64,000 nucleotides of DNA from assembly GCF_029626145.1 (NCBI RefSeq), contig NZ_JARUBJ010000002.1, positions 1,332,501 to 1,396,500 on the forward strand, given 5' to 3'. Below the pieces are notes generated by a model. The model was not told the DNA's origin. It searched no databases and worked only from the letters and a program-made list of their open reading frames with translations. Below are positions 1 to 8,873 of this stretch, piece by piece. This DNA comes from Micromonospora sp. WMMD961. Lineage in GTDB: Bacteria; Actinomycetota; Actinomycetes; Mycobacteriales; Micromonosporaceae. How positions within the stretch are numbered: the first letter of the stretch is position 1; the number at the start of each line of letters is the position of its first letter. A program made the translations under genes and the position numbers.

Positions 1-63
1 CTCGTCGTTCCCCGCGCCAGCCTCGGCACGGTCGACCCGGATCTGGCGGTCGCGCTGCACTAG
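1..63 (+). CDS. C-terminal end of an unknown protein (partial)
   Basis: An open frame enters from the left edge and ends at a TAG at 61-63, giving 20 visible residues ending in DLAVALH. It is directly followed by two hairpins, as expected after a gene end. Too little is visible to name a product. Confidence 0.5.
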   Translation, partial: LVVPRASLGTVDPDLAVALH

Positions 64-70
64 GGCGGGT

Positions 71-116
71 GTCTCGCTCGGCGAGACAGCGGGCGGGCCG
101 GTCACCCGGCCCGCCC
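71..116. terminator. bidirectional terminator between convergent genes
   Basis: Two consecutive hairpins: GTCTCGC/GCGAGAC at 71-87, and a perfect 11-bp GC-only stem at 91-101/106-116 with a TCAC loop. They lie between the + strand gene ending at 63 and the - strand gene ending at 123, so they can serve both. Confidence 0.75.
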
Positions 117-122
117 GACGAT

Positions 123-794
123 TCAGCGGATCTCGGTGGTGTCCTCGGGGCGGGGTTGACCACGCGGTGGGGCGGACCAGGGTGACTCCCCACCGACCCG
201 GCGTGGCAGCGGCTCGGTCGGCGTCGGATCAGCCGGGTAACCCAGCGTGAGGGGTGCGGTGTCCCGGTCCGCCGGTGTGGCCGGCGGCCAGTCGGTCGGT
301 GTGACGTCGTCCTTGCCGGGGCCTCCGTCCGGCACGGGGGCCGGCGTCGCGGCCGGCTCGGTCGCCGGGCTGGGCCACTGCCGCCACCGCTGCATGCTGA
401 AGGTCGCCATCAGCAGCAGCAGGCCGACCAGGAAGAGCGTGCCGTTCTCCACCGGCAGCCGCAGCGGCAGCGGATCGCCGAGCACCTTCCACCCGTGCGG
501 GATCGCATCCCGCACCGAGAAGGGTGCCACGAACATCCCGATGTACGGGGTGACCAGCAGCAACCCAGCCACCAGTGGGCCCAGCGGTGAGAAACGCAGC
601 GTGCCGAGCAGGCCCAACAGGACGCCGCCGACACCGAGGTACACGGCCGGCTCGATCAGGTTGGCGGTGTTGAACGTGCCGATCTCCACCCAGCGGTCGA
701 CCGTCCGGCTCGACCCGTCCTGCCCCAGTGTGACCAGCACCCAGGTGATGGGCGCCACCACCAGCCCGGCGAGGAAGCTCCAGAGATGTCGCAT
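123..794 (-). CDS. putative four-helix membrane protein
   Basis: A 223-residue protein with an uncleaved N-terminal hydrophobic helix (about residues 5-24) and three more hydrophobic stretches (about 48-64, 69-92 and 118-132). A proline-, threonine- and acid-rich hydrophilic tail of about 85 residues follows and is probably cytoplasmic. Start ATG at 794 lies 23 bp from the divergent thioesterase gene, so the two share a promoter region. No catalytic motif is visible and I do not recognise a named family; similar short membrane proteins are common in actinomycetes. Function unknown. Confidence 0.75.
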   Translation of the reverse strand: MRHLWSFLAGLVVAPITWVLVTLGQDGSSRTVDRWVEIGTFNTANLIEPAVYLGVGGVLLGLLGTLRFSPLGPLVAGLLLVTPYIGMFVAPFSVRDAIPHGWKVLGDPLPLRLPVENGTLFLVGLLLLMATFSMQRWRQWPSPATEPAATPAPVPDGGPGKDDVTPTDWPPATPADRDTAPLTLGYPADPTPTEPLPRRVGGESPWSAPPRGQPRPEDTTEIR

Positions 795-817
795 CCGCGC
801 ACCGTACCGTTTTCGAC

Positions 818-1336
818 ATGACTGAGCACCTCTCCGCCGCTCCGATCGGCAAGCCGACGTCGTACTCGCGCGTCACGCTGAGCAAGATCATGACGGCCGT
901 GGACGTGAACCTCTACGGCACCGTGCACGGTGGGGTCCTGATGAAGTTCGTCGATGACGTCGCGGGTGCCGCCGCGGCCCGGCACAGCGGCGGAACGGCG
1001 GTGACCGCGGCGATCGACGAGATCGTCTTCTCCGAGGCGGTCCGCGTCGGTGACCTGGTGCACGCGCACGCGCAGGTGAACTGGACCGGCCAGACCTCGA
1101 TGGAGGTGGGTGTGCGGGTGGTCGCCGAACGGTGGGACTCGGCCGAGGACGCGGCGGTCCGGGTGGCCACCGCGTACCTGGTCTTCGTCGGTGTGGACGT
1201 CGGCGGCGCGCCGAGGGCGGTCCGCCCGGTGCTGCCGGAGACGGCGGAGGACGAGCGCCGGTACAAGGAGGCGGAGATCCGCCGGGCGCACCGCCTCGCC
1301 CGCCGCCGCGCCATCCAGGCCCACCGCGCCGGCTGA
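818..1336 (+). CDS. acyl-CoA thioesterase (hotdog fold, YciA/BFIT type)
   Basis: 172 residues, the usual size of a single-hotdog acyl-CoA hydrolase. Near the N-terminus it has the family pattern N-x-x-G-T-V-H-G-G-V-L-M-K-x-x-D, where the helix and conserved Asp carry the active site, followed by AARHSGG and the strand leading to F-x-x-x-V-R-V-G-D. Members hydrolyse acyl-CoA to free acid and CoA in the cytoplasm; chain-length preference cannot be read from the sequence. It stands alone and is followed at once by a perfect 28-bp hairpin. The ATG at 818 agrees with the family N-terminus. Confidence 0.9.
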   Translation: MTEHLSAAPIGKPTSYSRVTLSKIMTAVDVNLYGTVHGGVLMKFVDDVAGAAAARHSGGTAVTAAIDEIVFSEAVRVGDLVHAHAQVNWTGQTSMEVGVRVVAERWDSAEDAAVRVATAYLVFVGVDVGGAPRAVRPVLPETAEDERRYKEAEIRRAHRLARRRAIQAHRAG

Positions 1337-1395
1337 GGGCGAAGGAAGGGCCCCTTACTAACGCCTAGCGTTAGTAAGGGGCCCTTCCTTCGCCC
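1337..1395. terminator. perfect 28-bp inverted repeat, terminator-like dispersed element
   Basis: The arms 1337-1364 and 1368-1395 are exact reverse complements around a CTA loop, starting directly after the thioesterase stop codon. The core AAGGAAGGGCCCCTTACTAA is itself partly palindromic. From general knowledge, near-identical hairpins follow many genes in Micromonospora; the copy number here cannot be checked. Confidence 0.8.
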
Positions 1396-1536
1396 ACATG
1401 GGTCGGCGGGGTGGTGTGTGGGACGGGCACGCGTCGGATGGCGTACCCGGTGCGCAGAATGGCGCTTCGAGGTAGGGCAAGATGGCGCCACGGCCCATTT
1501 CACAACGTCGTGCCGGGCCAGGGGGAGGGTGGACCA

Positions 1537-3507
1537 GTGGGTGACATGCTGTGGGCGCCGCCAGCGGACGTACGCGAGCGGTCCCGGATCGGCGGCTACC
1601 TGCGCTGGCTGCGGGAGCACCGGGGGCTGGACTTCGCCGACTACGACGCGCTCTGGCGCTGGTCCACCACCGATCTGGACGGGTTCTGGCGCTCCATCTG
1701 GGATCACTTCGAGGTGATCGCGCACACCCCGCCGACCGCCACCCTTGCCGAACGGGGGATGCCCGGGGCCCGCTGGTTCCCCGGGGCCACGCTCAACTAC
1801 GCGGAGAACGTGCTGCGGATGCCGGGGCGTGTCGAGGACGACCCGGTGGTGATCGCGCACGGGCAGACCCGACCGCCGGTCACGCTGACCGCCGGGGAGC
1901 TGCGCGAGCAGGTACGCCGGGTGTCGGCCGGGCTGCGCCGGCTCGGCGTCACCGCCGGTGACCGGGTGGCGGCGTACGCCCCGAACATCCCGGAGACGTA
2001 CGTCCTGTTGCTGGCCACCGCCAGCCTGGGCGCCATCTTCTCGTCCTGCGCGCCCGAGTTCGGCACCCGAAGTGTCACCGACCGGTGGCAGCAGATCGAG
2101 CCGACGGTGCTGGTCGCCGTGGACGGCTACCGGTACGGCGACAAGCCGGTGGACCGCCGCGCCGAGGTCGCCTCGATCCGGGCCGCCCTGCCGTCGCTGC
2201 GGCACACCGTCAGCATCGGCTACCTCGACCCGCGGGCCGCACCGCAGGACGGTGCGCTGGGCTGGGCCGAGCTGGCCGCGCCGACCGACGAGCCGTTGAC
2301 GTTCACGCCGGTGCCGTTCGACCACCCGCTGTACGTGCTCTACTCCTCAGGCACCACCGGGCTGCCCAAGCCGATCGTGCACGGCCACGGTGGCATCCTG
2401 CTGGAACACCTGAAGATGCTGGCCCTGCACCACGACCTGGGCCCGGCGGACCGGTTCTTCTGGTTCACCACCACCGGCTGGATGATGTGGAACTTCCTGG
2501 TCTCCGGCCCGGCGGTGGGCGCGACCATCGTGCTCTTCGACGGCAATCCCGGCCACCCTGACCTGGGCGGGCTGTGGCGGCTGGCGGCGGAGACCGGCAC
2601 CACGTATTTCGGTACCTCGGCCCCCTTCCTGTTGGCCTGCCGCAAGGCCGGGCTGGTCCCCCGGGAGATCGCCGACCTGTCCGCGCTGCGCGGTGTGGGT
2701 TCCACCGGTGCGCCGCTGCCCGCCGAGGGCTTCCACTGGGTGTACGAGACTGTCGGCGACCGCCTGCAGCTCCAGTCGCTCTCCGGTGGCACCGACGTGT
2801 GCACCGGTTTCGTCGGTGGGGTGCCGCTGCTACCGGTGTACGCGGGTGAGATCGCCTGCCGTGCCCTGGGCGCGAAGGTGGAGGCTCGCTCTGCCGACGG
2901 CACCCCCGTCATCGGTGCACTGGGCGAGTTGGTGATCACCGAGCCGATGCCGAGCATGCCGGTGGGCTTCTGGAACGACCCGGGGGGCGTCCGCTACGCC
3001 GAGGCGTACTTCGACGTCTATCCGGGCGTCTGGCGGCACGGCGACTGGATCACCATCAACGAGCGGGGCGGCTGCGTGATCACGGGACGCTCCGACGCCA
3101 CGCTGAACCGGGGCGGGGTGCGGCTGGGCACCGCCGAGTTCTACTCGGTGGTCGAAGGGCTGGACCAGGTGCTCGACTCGGTCGTCGTGCACCTGGAGGA
3201 CGACGAGGGTGGCGCTGGTGAGCTGCTGCTCTTCGTGGTGCTGGCCGACGGCTTGGAGTTGGACGATCCGATGCGCGCGACGATCTGTCGTGAACTTCGC
3301 ACCGCCCTCTCGCCCCGGCACGTGCCCGACGAGATCCACCAGGTGCGTTCGGTCCCCCGAACCCTGTCGGCGAAGAAGCTGGAGGTGCCGGTCAAGAAGA
3401 TCCTCACCGGCACCCCGGTCGACCAGGCCGCGGCCAAGGGCGCGTTGGCCAACCCGGAGTCGCTGACCGCGTTCGCCGCCCTGGCCCAGTCCCGCACCTC
3501 CGCCTAA
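1537..3507 (+). CDS. aacS: acetoacetyl-CoA synthetase
   Basis: 656 residues from GTG 1537 (a GGGGGAGGG ribosome site at 1521-1529), matching the 650-660 of AacS proteins. An open frame extends further upstream, but the family N-terminus (LW.PP...R...I..YL.WL) begins here. It has the ACS N-terminal domain, the AMP-binding loop YSSGTTGLPKPIVHGHGG, the motif GWMMWNF and the C-terminal R-S-D-A-T-L-N-R-G-G-V-R-L-G hinge. The C-terminal K of TLSAKKLEVPVKK is the adenylation lysine region. The enzyme activates acetoacetate with ATP and CoA in the cytosol, salvaging ketone units from PHB or leucine breakdown. Confidence 0.93.
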   Translation: MGDMLWAPPADVRERSRIGGYLRWLREHRGLDFADYDALWRWSTTDLDGFWRSIWDHFEVIAHTPPTATLAERGMPGARWFPGATLNYAENVLRMPGRVEDDPVVIAHGQTRPPVTLTAGELREQVRRVSAGLRRLGVTAGDRVAAYAPNIPETYVLLLATASLGAIFSSCAPEFGTRSVTDRWQQIEPTVLVAVDGYRYGDKPVDRRAEVASIRAALPSLRHTVSIGYLDPRAAPQDGALGWAELAAPTDEPLTFTPVPFDHPLYVLYSSGTTGLPKPIVHGHGGILLEHLKMLALHHDLGPADRFFWFTTTGWMMWNFLVSGPAVGATIVLFDGNPGHPDLGGLWRLAAETGTTYFGTSAPFLLACRKAGLVPREIADLSALRGVGSTGAPLPAEGFHWVYETVGDRLQLQSLSGGTDVCTGFVGGVPLLPVYAGEIACRALGAKVEARSADGTPVIGALGELVITEPMPSMPVGFWNDPGGVRYAEAYFDVYPGVWRHGDWITINERGGCVITGRSDATLNRGGVRLGTAEFYSVVEGLDQVLDSVVVHLEDDEGGAGELLLFVVLADGLELDDPMRATICRELRTALSPRHVPDEIHQVRSVPRTLSAKKLEVPVKKILTGTPVDQAAAKGALANPESLTAFAALAQSRTSA

Positions 3508-3568
3508 AGCCCAGTCCCGCACCGCCCTCCGTCCGGCCCGCCCGCCACCCCGCCGACCCTCCACCCGG

Positions 3569-3642
3569 TTGATCATGGAGTTGTGGTGCCCCGCAAAACG
3601 GGCATAGCATCAGGAATTCCCCACCACTACTCCATGATCGAC
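3569..3642. repeat. dispersed palindromic repeat, copy 1
   Basis: Arms at 3569-3588 (TTGATCATGGAGTTGTGGTG) and 3622-3641 are reverse complements with two mismatches, around a 33-nt spacer. It lies between the convergent aacS and TIGR03089 genes. Related copies lie at 23581-23655, 24474-24548, 57568-57612 and, more diverged, 17106-17164. Confidence 0.85.
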
Positions 3643-3710
3643 GGGGCTGGGGTGGGGCGGGACGGGGCTGGGGTGGGGCGGGGACGGGGCTGGGCGGGGC
3701 TGGGAAGCTG

Positions 3711-4400
3711 TTACGGGAGGGGGCGGGTGACCTTTTCCGTGGTGACGCGGGTGGCGAGGCGGGCTGGGTCCGGGTTGGCGCAGAGGACCACTGTGGCGGC
3801 CCGGGTCAGCGGGGCCAGGAGCCAGTCGACCGGGTCGGGATAGCGGGTGGCGTCGACCAGGACGCGTGCCCCAGGCTCGATGCCCAGCTCGTCGGCACGG
3901 GCCTCGGCCCGGGTCAGCAGGCGCTCGTCGGCGGGGCCCGGACCGGGCTGTGGCGTGTAGTGGTCGCCGTGTCGGCGTACCTCCACGACGTAGTCGGCGA
4001 ACCCGGGCGGCACCTGCCGTAGTGGAGCGGCGAGCGGGGCCAACCCGAGGGCGTACCGTTCGTCGGCCGCCCAGGACTCCGCCTCGTCGAGCTGGTCGAC
4101 GGCGGCGAAGAGCACGTCCACGTCGCCCGGTGTGTCGACGACGTTCAACTTGGCCGACCAGCAACCCAGCAGCACCGCCGCGGCCTGCCAGTGCGGCGGC
4201 AGCAACACGCCGGCCGGGGTGCCCGGGGCGAGGCCGACCTCGTCGACGAGAAGATTGGCGGTCTTCGCCACCCAGTTCGCCAGGGTGGCGCCGGAAAGTT
4301 CGGTGCGGTCACCGCTGGCGTCGTCGTACCAGGTGAGCAACGGTCTGGTCGGGTTGGTCGCGATCGCATCGGCGAAGACCCGGGCAATATTGTCGGCCAT
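3711..4400 (-). CDS. TIGR03089 family protein (short adenylation-fold protein)
   Basis: 229 residues starting at ATG 4400 (MADNIARVFADAI). The N-terminal half resembles the start of AMP-binding enzymes (RPLLTWYDDASGDRTELSGA, ANWVAKTANLL, GVLLPPHWQ), but the P-loop and C-terminal half of an acyl-CoA synthetase are absent. This matches the actinobacterial TIGR03089 family, whose role is unknown. The open frame extends upstream of 4400 without a convincing ribosome site. It is divergent from the glycosyltransferase at 4555. Confidence 0.85.
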   Translation of the reverse strand: MADNIARVFADAIATNPTRPLLTWYDDASGDRTELSGATLANWVAKTANLLVDEVGLAPGTPAGVLLPPHWQAAAVLLGCWSAKLNVVDTPGDVDVLFAAVDQLDEAESWAADERYALGLAPLAAPLRQVPPGFADYVVEVRRHGDHYTPQPGPGPADERLLTRAEARADELGIEPGARVLVDATRYPDPVDWLLAPLTRAATVVLCANPDPARLATRVTTEKVTRPLP

Positions 4401-4554
4401 CGGCGCGAACGATACGCCCCTGCCGGCCGTACTCGATGGCGATGACAAGTCGGCGTACCGTCGGGTCGCAGTCAGCGCCGCCCCCGCGCTCCGGCGTAGG
4501 CTTGGCCCCCGGAGTGTTTTTCCCCACAGACCCGCCAGTGCAAGGAGTCGCCCC

Positions 4555-5700
4555 GTGACCGCCGGTCGCCCGCCCCGCGTGCTCATCGACGCCACGAGTG
4601 TCCCCGCCGACCGTGGTGGTGTCGGTCGCTACGTCGACGGTCTGCTCGGTGCCCTCGGCAAGGTGTGCGGGTCGGGGGTGGAGCTGGCGGTGGTCAGCCT
4701 CCGCACCGACCTGGAGCGTTACACCCGGATGCTGCCCGGCGCGGAGATCATCCCTGCCCCGGCCGCCGTGGCCCACCGCCCGGCCCGGCTCGCCTGGGAG
4801 CAGACCGGCCTGCCGTTGCTCGCCCAGCAGGTCGGTGCGCAGGTGCTGCACTCGCCGTTCTACACCTGCCCGCTGCGGGCCGGCTGCCCGGTCACGGTGA
4901 CCGTGCACGACGCGACGTTCTTCACCGAGCCGGAGCATTACGACAAGTCCCGCCGCACGTTCTTCCGCAGCGCCATCAAGACCTCGCTGCGCCGCGCCGA
5001 CCGGGTGATCGTGCCCAGCAAGGCCACCCGGGACGAGTTGATCCGATTGCTCGACGCCGACCCGACCCGGATCGACGTGGCCTACCACGGTGTCGACCAG
5101 GCTGCCTTCCACGCTCCCACCGACGAGGAGAAAGCCCGCGTCCGGGCCCGGCTGGGGCTCGGCAACAGCAGCTACGTCGCGTTCCTCGGTGCCAAGGAGC
5201 CGCGCAAGAACGTACCCAACCTGATCCGTGGTTGGGCGCGGGCGGTGGCCGACCGGTCCGACCCGCCGGCCCTGGTGATCGCCGGTGGGCAGGGGCACGA
5301 CGACGACATCGACCGCGCCGTGGCCGAGGTCCCGTCGCACCTGCGCCTGCTGCGCCCCGGCTACCTGCGCTACGCCGACCTGCCGGGCTTCCTCGGTGGC
5401 GCCCTGGTCGCCGCCTACCCGTCCTACGGTGAGGGTTTCGGTCTGCCGATCCTGGAGGCGATGGCGTGCGCCGCCCCGGTGCTGACCACTCCCCGGCTGT
5501 CCCTGCCCGAGGTGGGTGGCGACGCGGTCGCGTACACCTCCGAGGACCCGGAGCAGATCGCCAGCGACCTGGCCGCCCTTCTGGACGACGAGCAACGACG
5601 GTTGTCACTGGCGAAGGCGGGCTTCGACCGGGCGAAGGAGTTCACCTGGGAGTCCAGCGCCGAGGTGCACATCGCCGCCTGGAGTCGGGCCCGTTCCTGA
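4555..5700 (+). CDS. glycosyltransferase family 4 (mannosyltransferase type)
   Basis: 381 residues from GTG 4555, preceded by AAGGAG at 4542-4547. Two Rossmann halves (GT-B): an N-terminal VLIDATSVPADRGGVGRYV acceptor side, and a donor side with VAFLGAKEPRKNVPNLI and the E-x7-E type motif EGFGLPILEAMAC that binds the nucleotide-sugar. The next gene is manC, which makes GDP-mannose, so a GDP-mannose donor and a cell-surface glycan product are likely but inferred. The open frame runs upstream into the opposite-strand gene; the ribosome site fixes the start. Confidence 0.9.
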   Translation: MTAGRPPRVLIDATSVPADRGGVGRYVDGLLGALGKVCGSGVELAVVSLRTDLERYTRMLPGAEIIPAPAAVAHRPARLAWEQTGLPLLAQQVGAQVLHSPFYTCPLRAGCPVTVTVHDATFFTEPEHYDKSRRTFFRSAIKTSLRRADRVIVPSKATRDELIRLLDADPTRIDVAYHGVDQAAFHAPTDEEKARVRARLGLGNSSYVAFLGAKEPRKNVPNLIRGWARAVADRSDPPALVIAGGQGHDDDIDRAVAEVPSHLRLLRPGYLRYADLPGFLGGALVAAYPSYGEGFGLPILEAMACAAPVLTTPRLSLPEVGGDAVAYTSEDPEQIASDLAALLDDEQRRLSLAKAGFDRAKEFTWESSAEVHIAAWSRARS

Positions 5701-5762
5701 CCCTCCGGCGCCGGGTGGTGACCCGTGCCACTCCCGGCCGGCTCGTCGGGCATGATGTGCGG

Positions 5763-6854
5763 ATGCTCTATGCGGTCATCCCAGCAGGTGGCAGCGGCAC
5801 ACGGTTGTGGCCGTTGTCCCGCGCCGGCCACCCCAAGTTCCTCCACCCGCTCACCGGCACCAGCGCCTCGCTGCTCCAGGCGACAGTGGAACGGCTCGCG
5901 CCGCTGACCACACCGGATCGGACCCTTGTGGTCACCGGTGCCGCGCACGTCGCGGCGGTGGCTCGGCAGCTGACCGGTCTGCCCGAGGAGAACATCCTGG
6001 TCGAGCCCTCCCCCCGGGATTCCTGCGCGGCGATCGCGTTGGCGGCGGCGGTGATCGCGGTGCGCGACCCGAACGCGGTGATGGGCAGCTTCGCGGCCGA
6101 CCACCTGATCCGCGACCCGGACAGCTGGGTCTGCACGGTCCAGGAGGCGGTCCGCGGGGCCGAACAGGGCATGCTGATGACCGTCGGGATCACCCCGACC
6201 CGCCCGGAGACCGGCTACGGCTACCTGGAGACCGGCGAGGAGACCGAGGGTTCGCCGTGGCGACAGGTGGCCGAGTTCAAGGAGAAGCCGGGCGCCGAGG
6301 TCGCCGAGGCGTACGTCCGTTCGGGCCGGCACCTGTGGAACGCGAGCATGTTCGTGTGGCGGGTGGACGTCTTCCTCGCCGAACTGGCCCGTCAGCAGCC
6401 GGCGTTGCACGCGGGCGTCGTCGCGATCGCCGCCGCCTGGGGCACCCCTGAGCAGGACGAGGTCCTCGGCGCGATCTGGCCGACCCTGCCGAAGATCTCG
6501 GTGGACTACGCGGTGATGGAGGGCGCGGCCACCGCGGGTCGGGTCGCGACGGTGCCGGGCGACTTCGGCTGGAACGACGTCGGTGACTTCCACACCCTGG
6601 GTGACGTGCTCCCGAGCGACGACGCGGGCAACGTGGTGCTCGGCACCGACGCGAAGCCGGGTGTGCTGCTGCGGGACAGCGCCAACCTGGTGGTCGTGCC
6701 GCAGTCGGGGCGGCTGGTGGCGGTCCTCGGGTTGCGCGACCTGATCGTGGTGGACACCCCGGACGCGGTGCTGGTCTGCCCGCGCGATCGGGCGCAGGAC
6801 GTCAAGGCCCTGGTCGACGAGCTCAAGGAGCGAGGCGAAGAGGGCTACGTCTGA
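5763..6854 (+). CDS. manC: mannose-1-phosphate guanylyltransferase
   Basis: 363 residues beginning at ATG 5763 with the nucleotidyltransferase signature AVIPAGGSGTRLWPLSR. F-K-E-K-P lies mid-protein and WNASMFVW follows. It makes GDP-mannose from mannose-1-phosphate and GTP in the cytosol. It lacks the C-terminal isomerase domain of bifunctional ManC/AlgA proteins, consistent with the separate manA at 43207 and manB at 39312. It lies 62 bp after the glycosyltransferase and probably shares its transcript. Its 3' end overlaps the convergent Nudix gene by 32 bp. Confidence 0.93.
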   Translation: MLYAVIPAGGSGTRLWPLSRAGHPKFLHPLTGTSASLLQATVERLAPLTTPDRTLVVTGAAHVAAVARQLTGLPEENILVEPSPRDSCAAIALAAAVIAVRDPNAVMGSFAADHLIRDPDSWVCTVQEAVRGAEQGMLMTVGITPTRPETGYGYLETGEETEGSPWRQVAEFKEKPGAEVAEAYVRSGRHLWNASMFVWRVDVFLAELARQQPALHAGVVAIAAAWGTPEQDEVLGAIWPTLPKISVDYAVMEGAATAGRVATVPGDFGWNDVGDFHTLGDVLPSDDAGNVVLGTDAKPGVLLRDSANLVVVPQSGRLVAVLGLRDLIVVDTPDAVLVCPRDRAQDVKALVDELKERGEEGYV

Positions 6855-7428
6855 GGGCTGCGAGGGCCGGCGCGACCAGTTGCACGGTCCCGCCGGCCAG
6901 CGGCTCGGGCAGGTGGTTCGTCGGGAACCAGCCCAACTCCTCGGCCTCGTCGCTGACCTGCTCCACCGCAGCCGGCGGGGCGAGCACGGCGAACCGGACG
7001 TCGTGGTGCAGGGAACCGCCCTGGCACTGCACCGGGTGCACGTCCACGTCGATCGGCACCGGGTCGATGCGCAGACCGGCGATCCCGGACTCCTCGGTGG
7101 CCTCGCGGAGCGCGGCGGCCATCAGGGTCTGGTCGACCGGCTCGCAGTGCCCGCCGAGTTGCACCCACCGTGCGAGCTTGGTGTGCAGGCAGAGCAGCAC
7201 GCGCGAGCCGGTGGCGTCGAGGACCAGCGCGCTGGCCGTGATGTGCCCGGGGCGGTGCTGCCTGCTCATCGCGACCGGGCCGGCGTCGAGCAGGCGCAGG
7301 GTCCGGTCCCGGGCAAGGGCCGCGCCCGGGCGGGTGGGCTGCCAGCCGTCGAGCAGCGCGGTGGTGTCGGCGTGCAGCGTCGCGTACGTCGCGGGGTCGG
7401 TCGGTTCGGTGATCGCGGTGTCGGGCAC
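6823..7428 (-). CDS. Nudix hydrolase
   Basis: 201 residues from GTG 7428 (VPDTAITEPTD). The Nudix box G-x5-E-x7-R-E-x2-E-E-x-G is present as GGHCEPVDQT, then ALREATEESGI, in a domain that starts at SALVLDATGSRVLL. Such proteins cleave nucleoside diphosphates linked to another moiety using Mg2+; the substrate cannot be predicted. The gene is convergent with manC and overlaps it by 32 bp. A longer frame exists upstream, but no family similarity is seen there. Confidence 0.9.
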   Translation of the reverse strand: MPDTAITEPTDPATYATLHADTTALLDGWQPTRPGAALARDRTLRLLDAGPVAMSRQHRPGHITASALVLDATGSRVLLCLHTKLARWVQLGGHCEPVDQTLMAAALREATEESGIAGLRIDPVPIDVDVHPVQCQGGSLHHDVRFAVLAPPAAVEQVSDEAEELGWFPTNHLPEPLAGGTVQLVAPALAALRRSPLRLAP

Positions 7429-7781
7429 CCCGACACTGTACGAGCGTGTGCTCCGTACGCTGGCTCGGTGAGCCTGCGACTCGTCGAATTCGGGTGGCCG
7501 GGCGAGTGCGAGCGTTGGGTGACCGGGCGGCACCTCTGCGGAGCAAGGGGCCGCAGACCCTCGTGGTGCCGCCCGATCACCGGGGCCTCCCCGGTCCCGG
7601 TGCCCTGGCGCCGGGAGCGTCAAGGACGCGCCGGCACCGTGTTCGAGCACTGGAAGCATGCCCAACCGGCCCGGAGGGCGTCGAGGTTTTTCAGCTCAGG
7701 CTTAAAGATGGAGATTAGTGCCGGCCAGGTAGAGTCGAACGGTCACCAGGCATCCCCCTGCCGGCGACACGGGAGCGCACC

Positions 7782-8780
7782 ATGCTGAAGATCCACTTTT
7801 CTGGGGACGACATCCTCCGGACCAGGGTGGCACCGGCTGCGGACCCCATCTGGGAACTGGTCCTCAGCCTGCACGTGCTCCAGGGCCGCAACCGTGATCC
7901 CTTGACGGCGCACTGGCGGCGCACCGTGTCCCGGGGGCTGCGTCAGGACGTCGCCTCCGAGCAACTCCGGTTGCTGTTCGCGCTCAACCCGCCGCGTGGC
8001 TACTTCCCCGACTTCCTCACCCCGTACGCCAGCGTCGACGGTTTCGAGGCCGGGCTGGACGCGCTCCGCCGGACCCCCACCGAGCTGCTGCACCGGGACC
8101 TGAGCGTGCTCGCCGCCGAGAACCAGCTGCCCTCCTCGGCCGCCGCGCTGGCCCGAGGCGAGGTGGCGGTGCTGCACCACCTCGCCGAGTCGATGGAGCA
8201 GTACCGGTCGTTGGCGATCAGCCCGTACTGGAGCCGGATCCAGGCCGCGGTGGCGGCGGACCGGGCTCGCCGAGCCCGCGCCCTGCTCGACGGCGGTGTC
8301 GAGGGCCTGCTCAACAGCCTCCGACCAGCCATGCGCTGGGAGAGCGGGGTGCTCGAGGTCCGTCACTACCCGCACAGCCGGGAGATGCACCTGGACGGTC
8401 GAGGGCTGCTGCTGGTGCCGTCGTTCTTCTGCGCGAGCACGCCTGTCGCGTTGCTCGACCCGGCGTTGCCACCGGTACTGGTCTACCCGGTGGACCGGCT
8501 GGGCGGGCTGGCGCCAGCCGACCGCGTCGGGGCGGCTCCTTCCGGTGTGGCCCGCGACTCACTCGCCGCGCTGCTCGGCCGCACCCGGGCGGCGGTGTTG
8601 CAGGCCAGCGACGAGGGATGCACCACCGGCGAGGTGGCCCGTCAGCTCAACATCTCGCCGGCGGCGGCGAGCCAGCACGCCACGGTGCTGCGTAACGCCG
8701 GCCTGCTGGTCAGCCACCGCGAGCGCAACAGCGTGCTGCACACGTTGACGCCGCTCGGCCGGGCCATGCTGGACGCCTGA
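7782..8780 (+). CDS. ArsR/SmtB-like winged-helix regulator (DUF5937 type)
   Basis: 332 residues. A long N-terminal domain starting MLKIHFSGDDILRTRVA is typical of a large actinomycete regulator group. The C-terminal 70 residues form a winged helix-turn-helix: VLQASDEGCTTGEVARQLN, SPAAASQHATVLRNAGLL, then a wing. No metal-binding cysteines are evident, so metal sensing is unlikely. Effector and targets are unknown. It stands alone between the Nudix gene and the F420 genes. Its stop codon lies within the first copy of a 39-bp tandem duplication. Confidence 0.85.
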   Translation: MLKIHFSGDDILRTRVAPAADPIWELVLSLHVLQGRNRDPLTAHWRRTVSRGLRQDVASEQLRLLFALNPPRGYFPDFLTPYASVDGFEAGLDALRRTPTELLHRDLSVLAAENQLPSSAAALARGEVAVLHHLAESMEQYRSLAISPYWSRIQAAVAADRARRARALLDGGVEGLLNSLRPAMRWESGVLEVRHYPHSREMHLDGRGLLLVPSFFCASTPVALLDPALPPVLVYPVDRLGGLAPADRVGAAPSGVARDSLAALLGRTRAAVLQASDEGCTTGEVARQLNISPAAASQHATVLRNAGLLVSHRERNSVLHTLTPLGRAMLDA

Positions 8781-8846
8781 CCCGGCCGTCTCAGCGGGCG
8801 AGCGGGGCTGGACGCCTGACCCGGCCGTCTCAGCGGGCGAGCGGGG
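8769..8846. repeat. 39-bp exact tandem duplication across a stop codon
   Basis: Two identical 39-bp units (8769-8807 and 8808-8846) begin CTGGACGCCTGACCCGGCCG. The first contains the last codons and TGA of the upstream regulator; the second is non-coding. Exact identity points to a recent duplication by slippage. Confidence 0.9.
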
Positions 8847-8873
8847 CGACCGTCCGGCTGACCCGGCCCTCTG

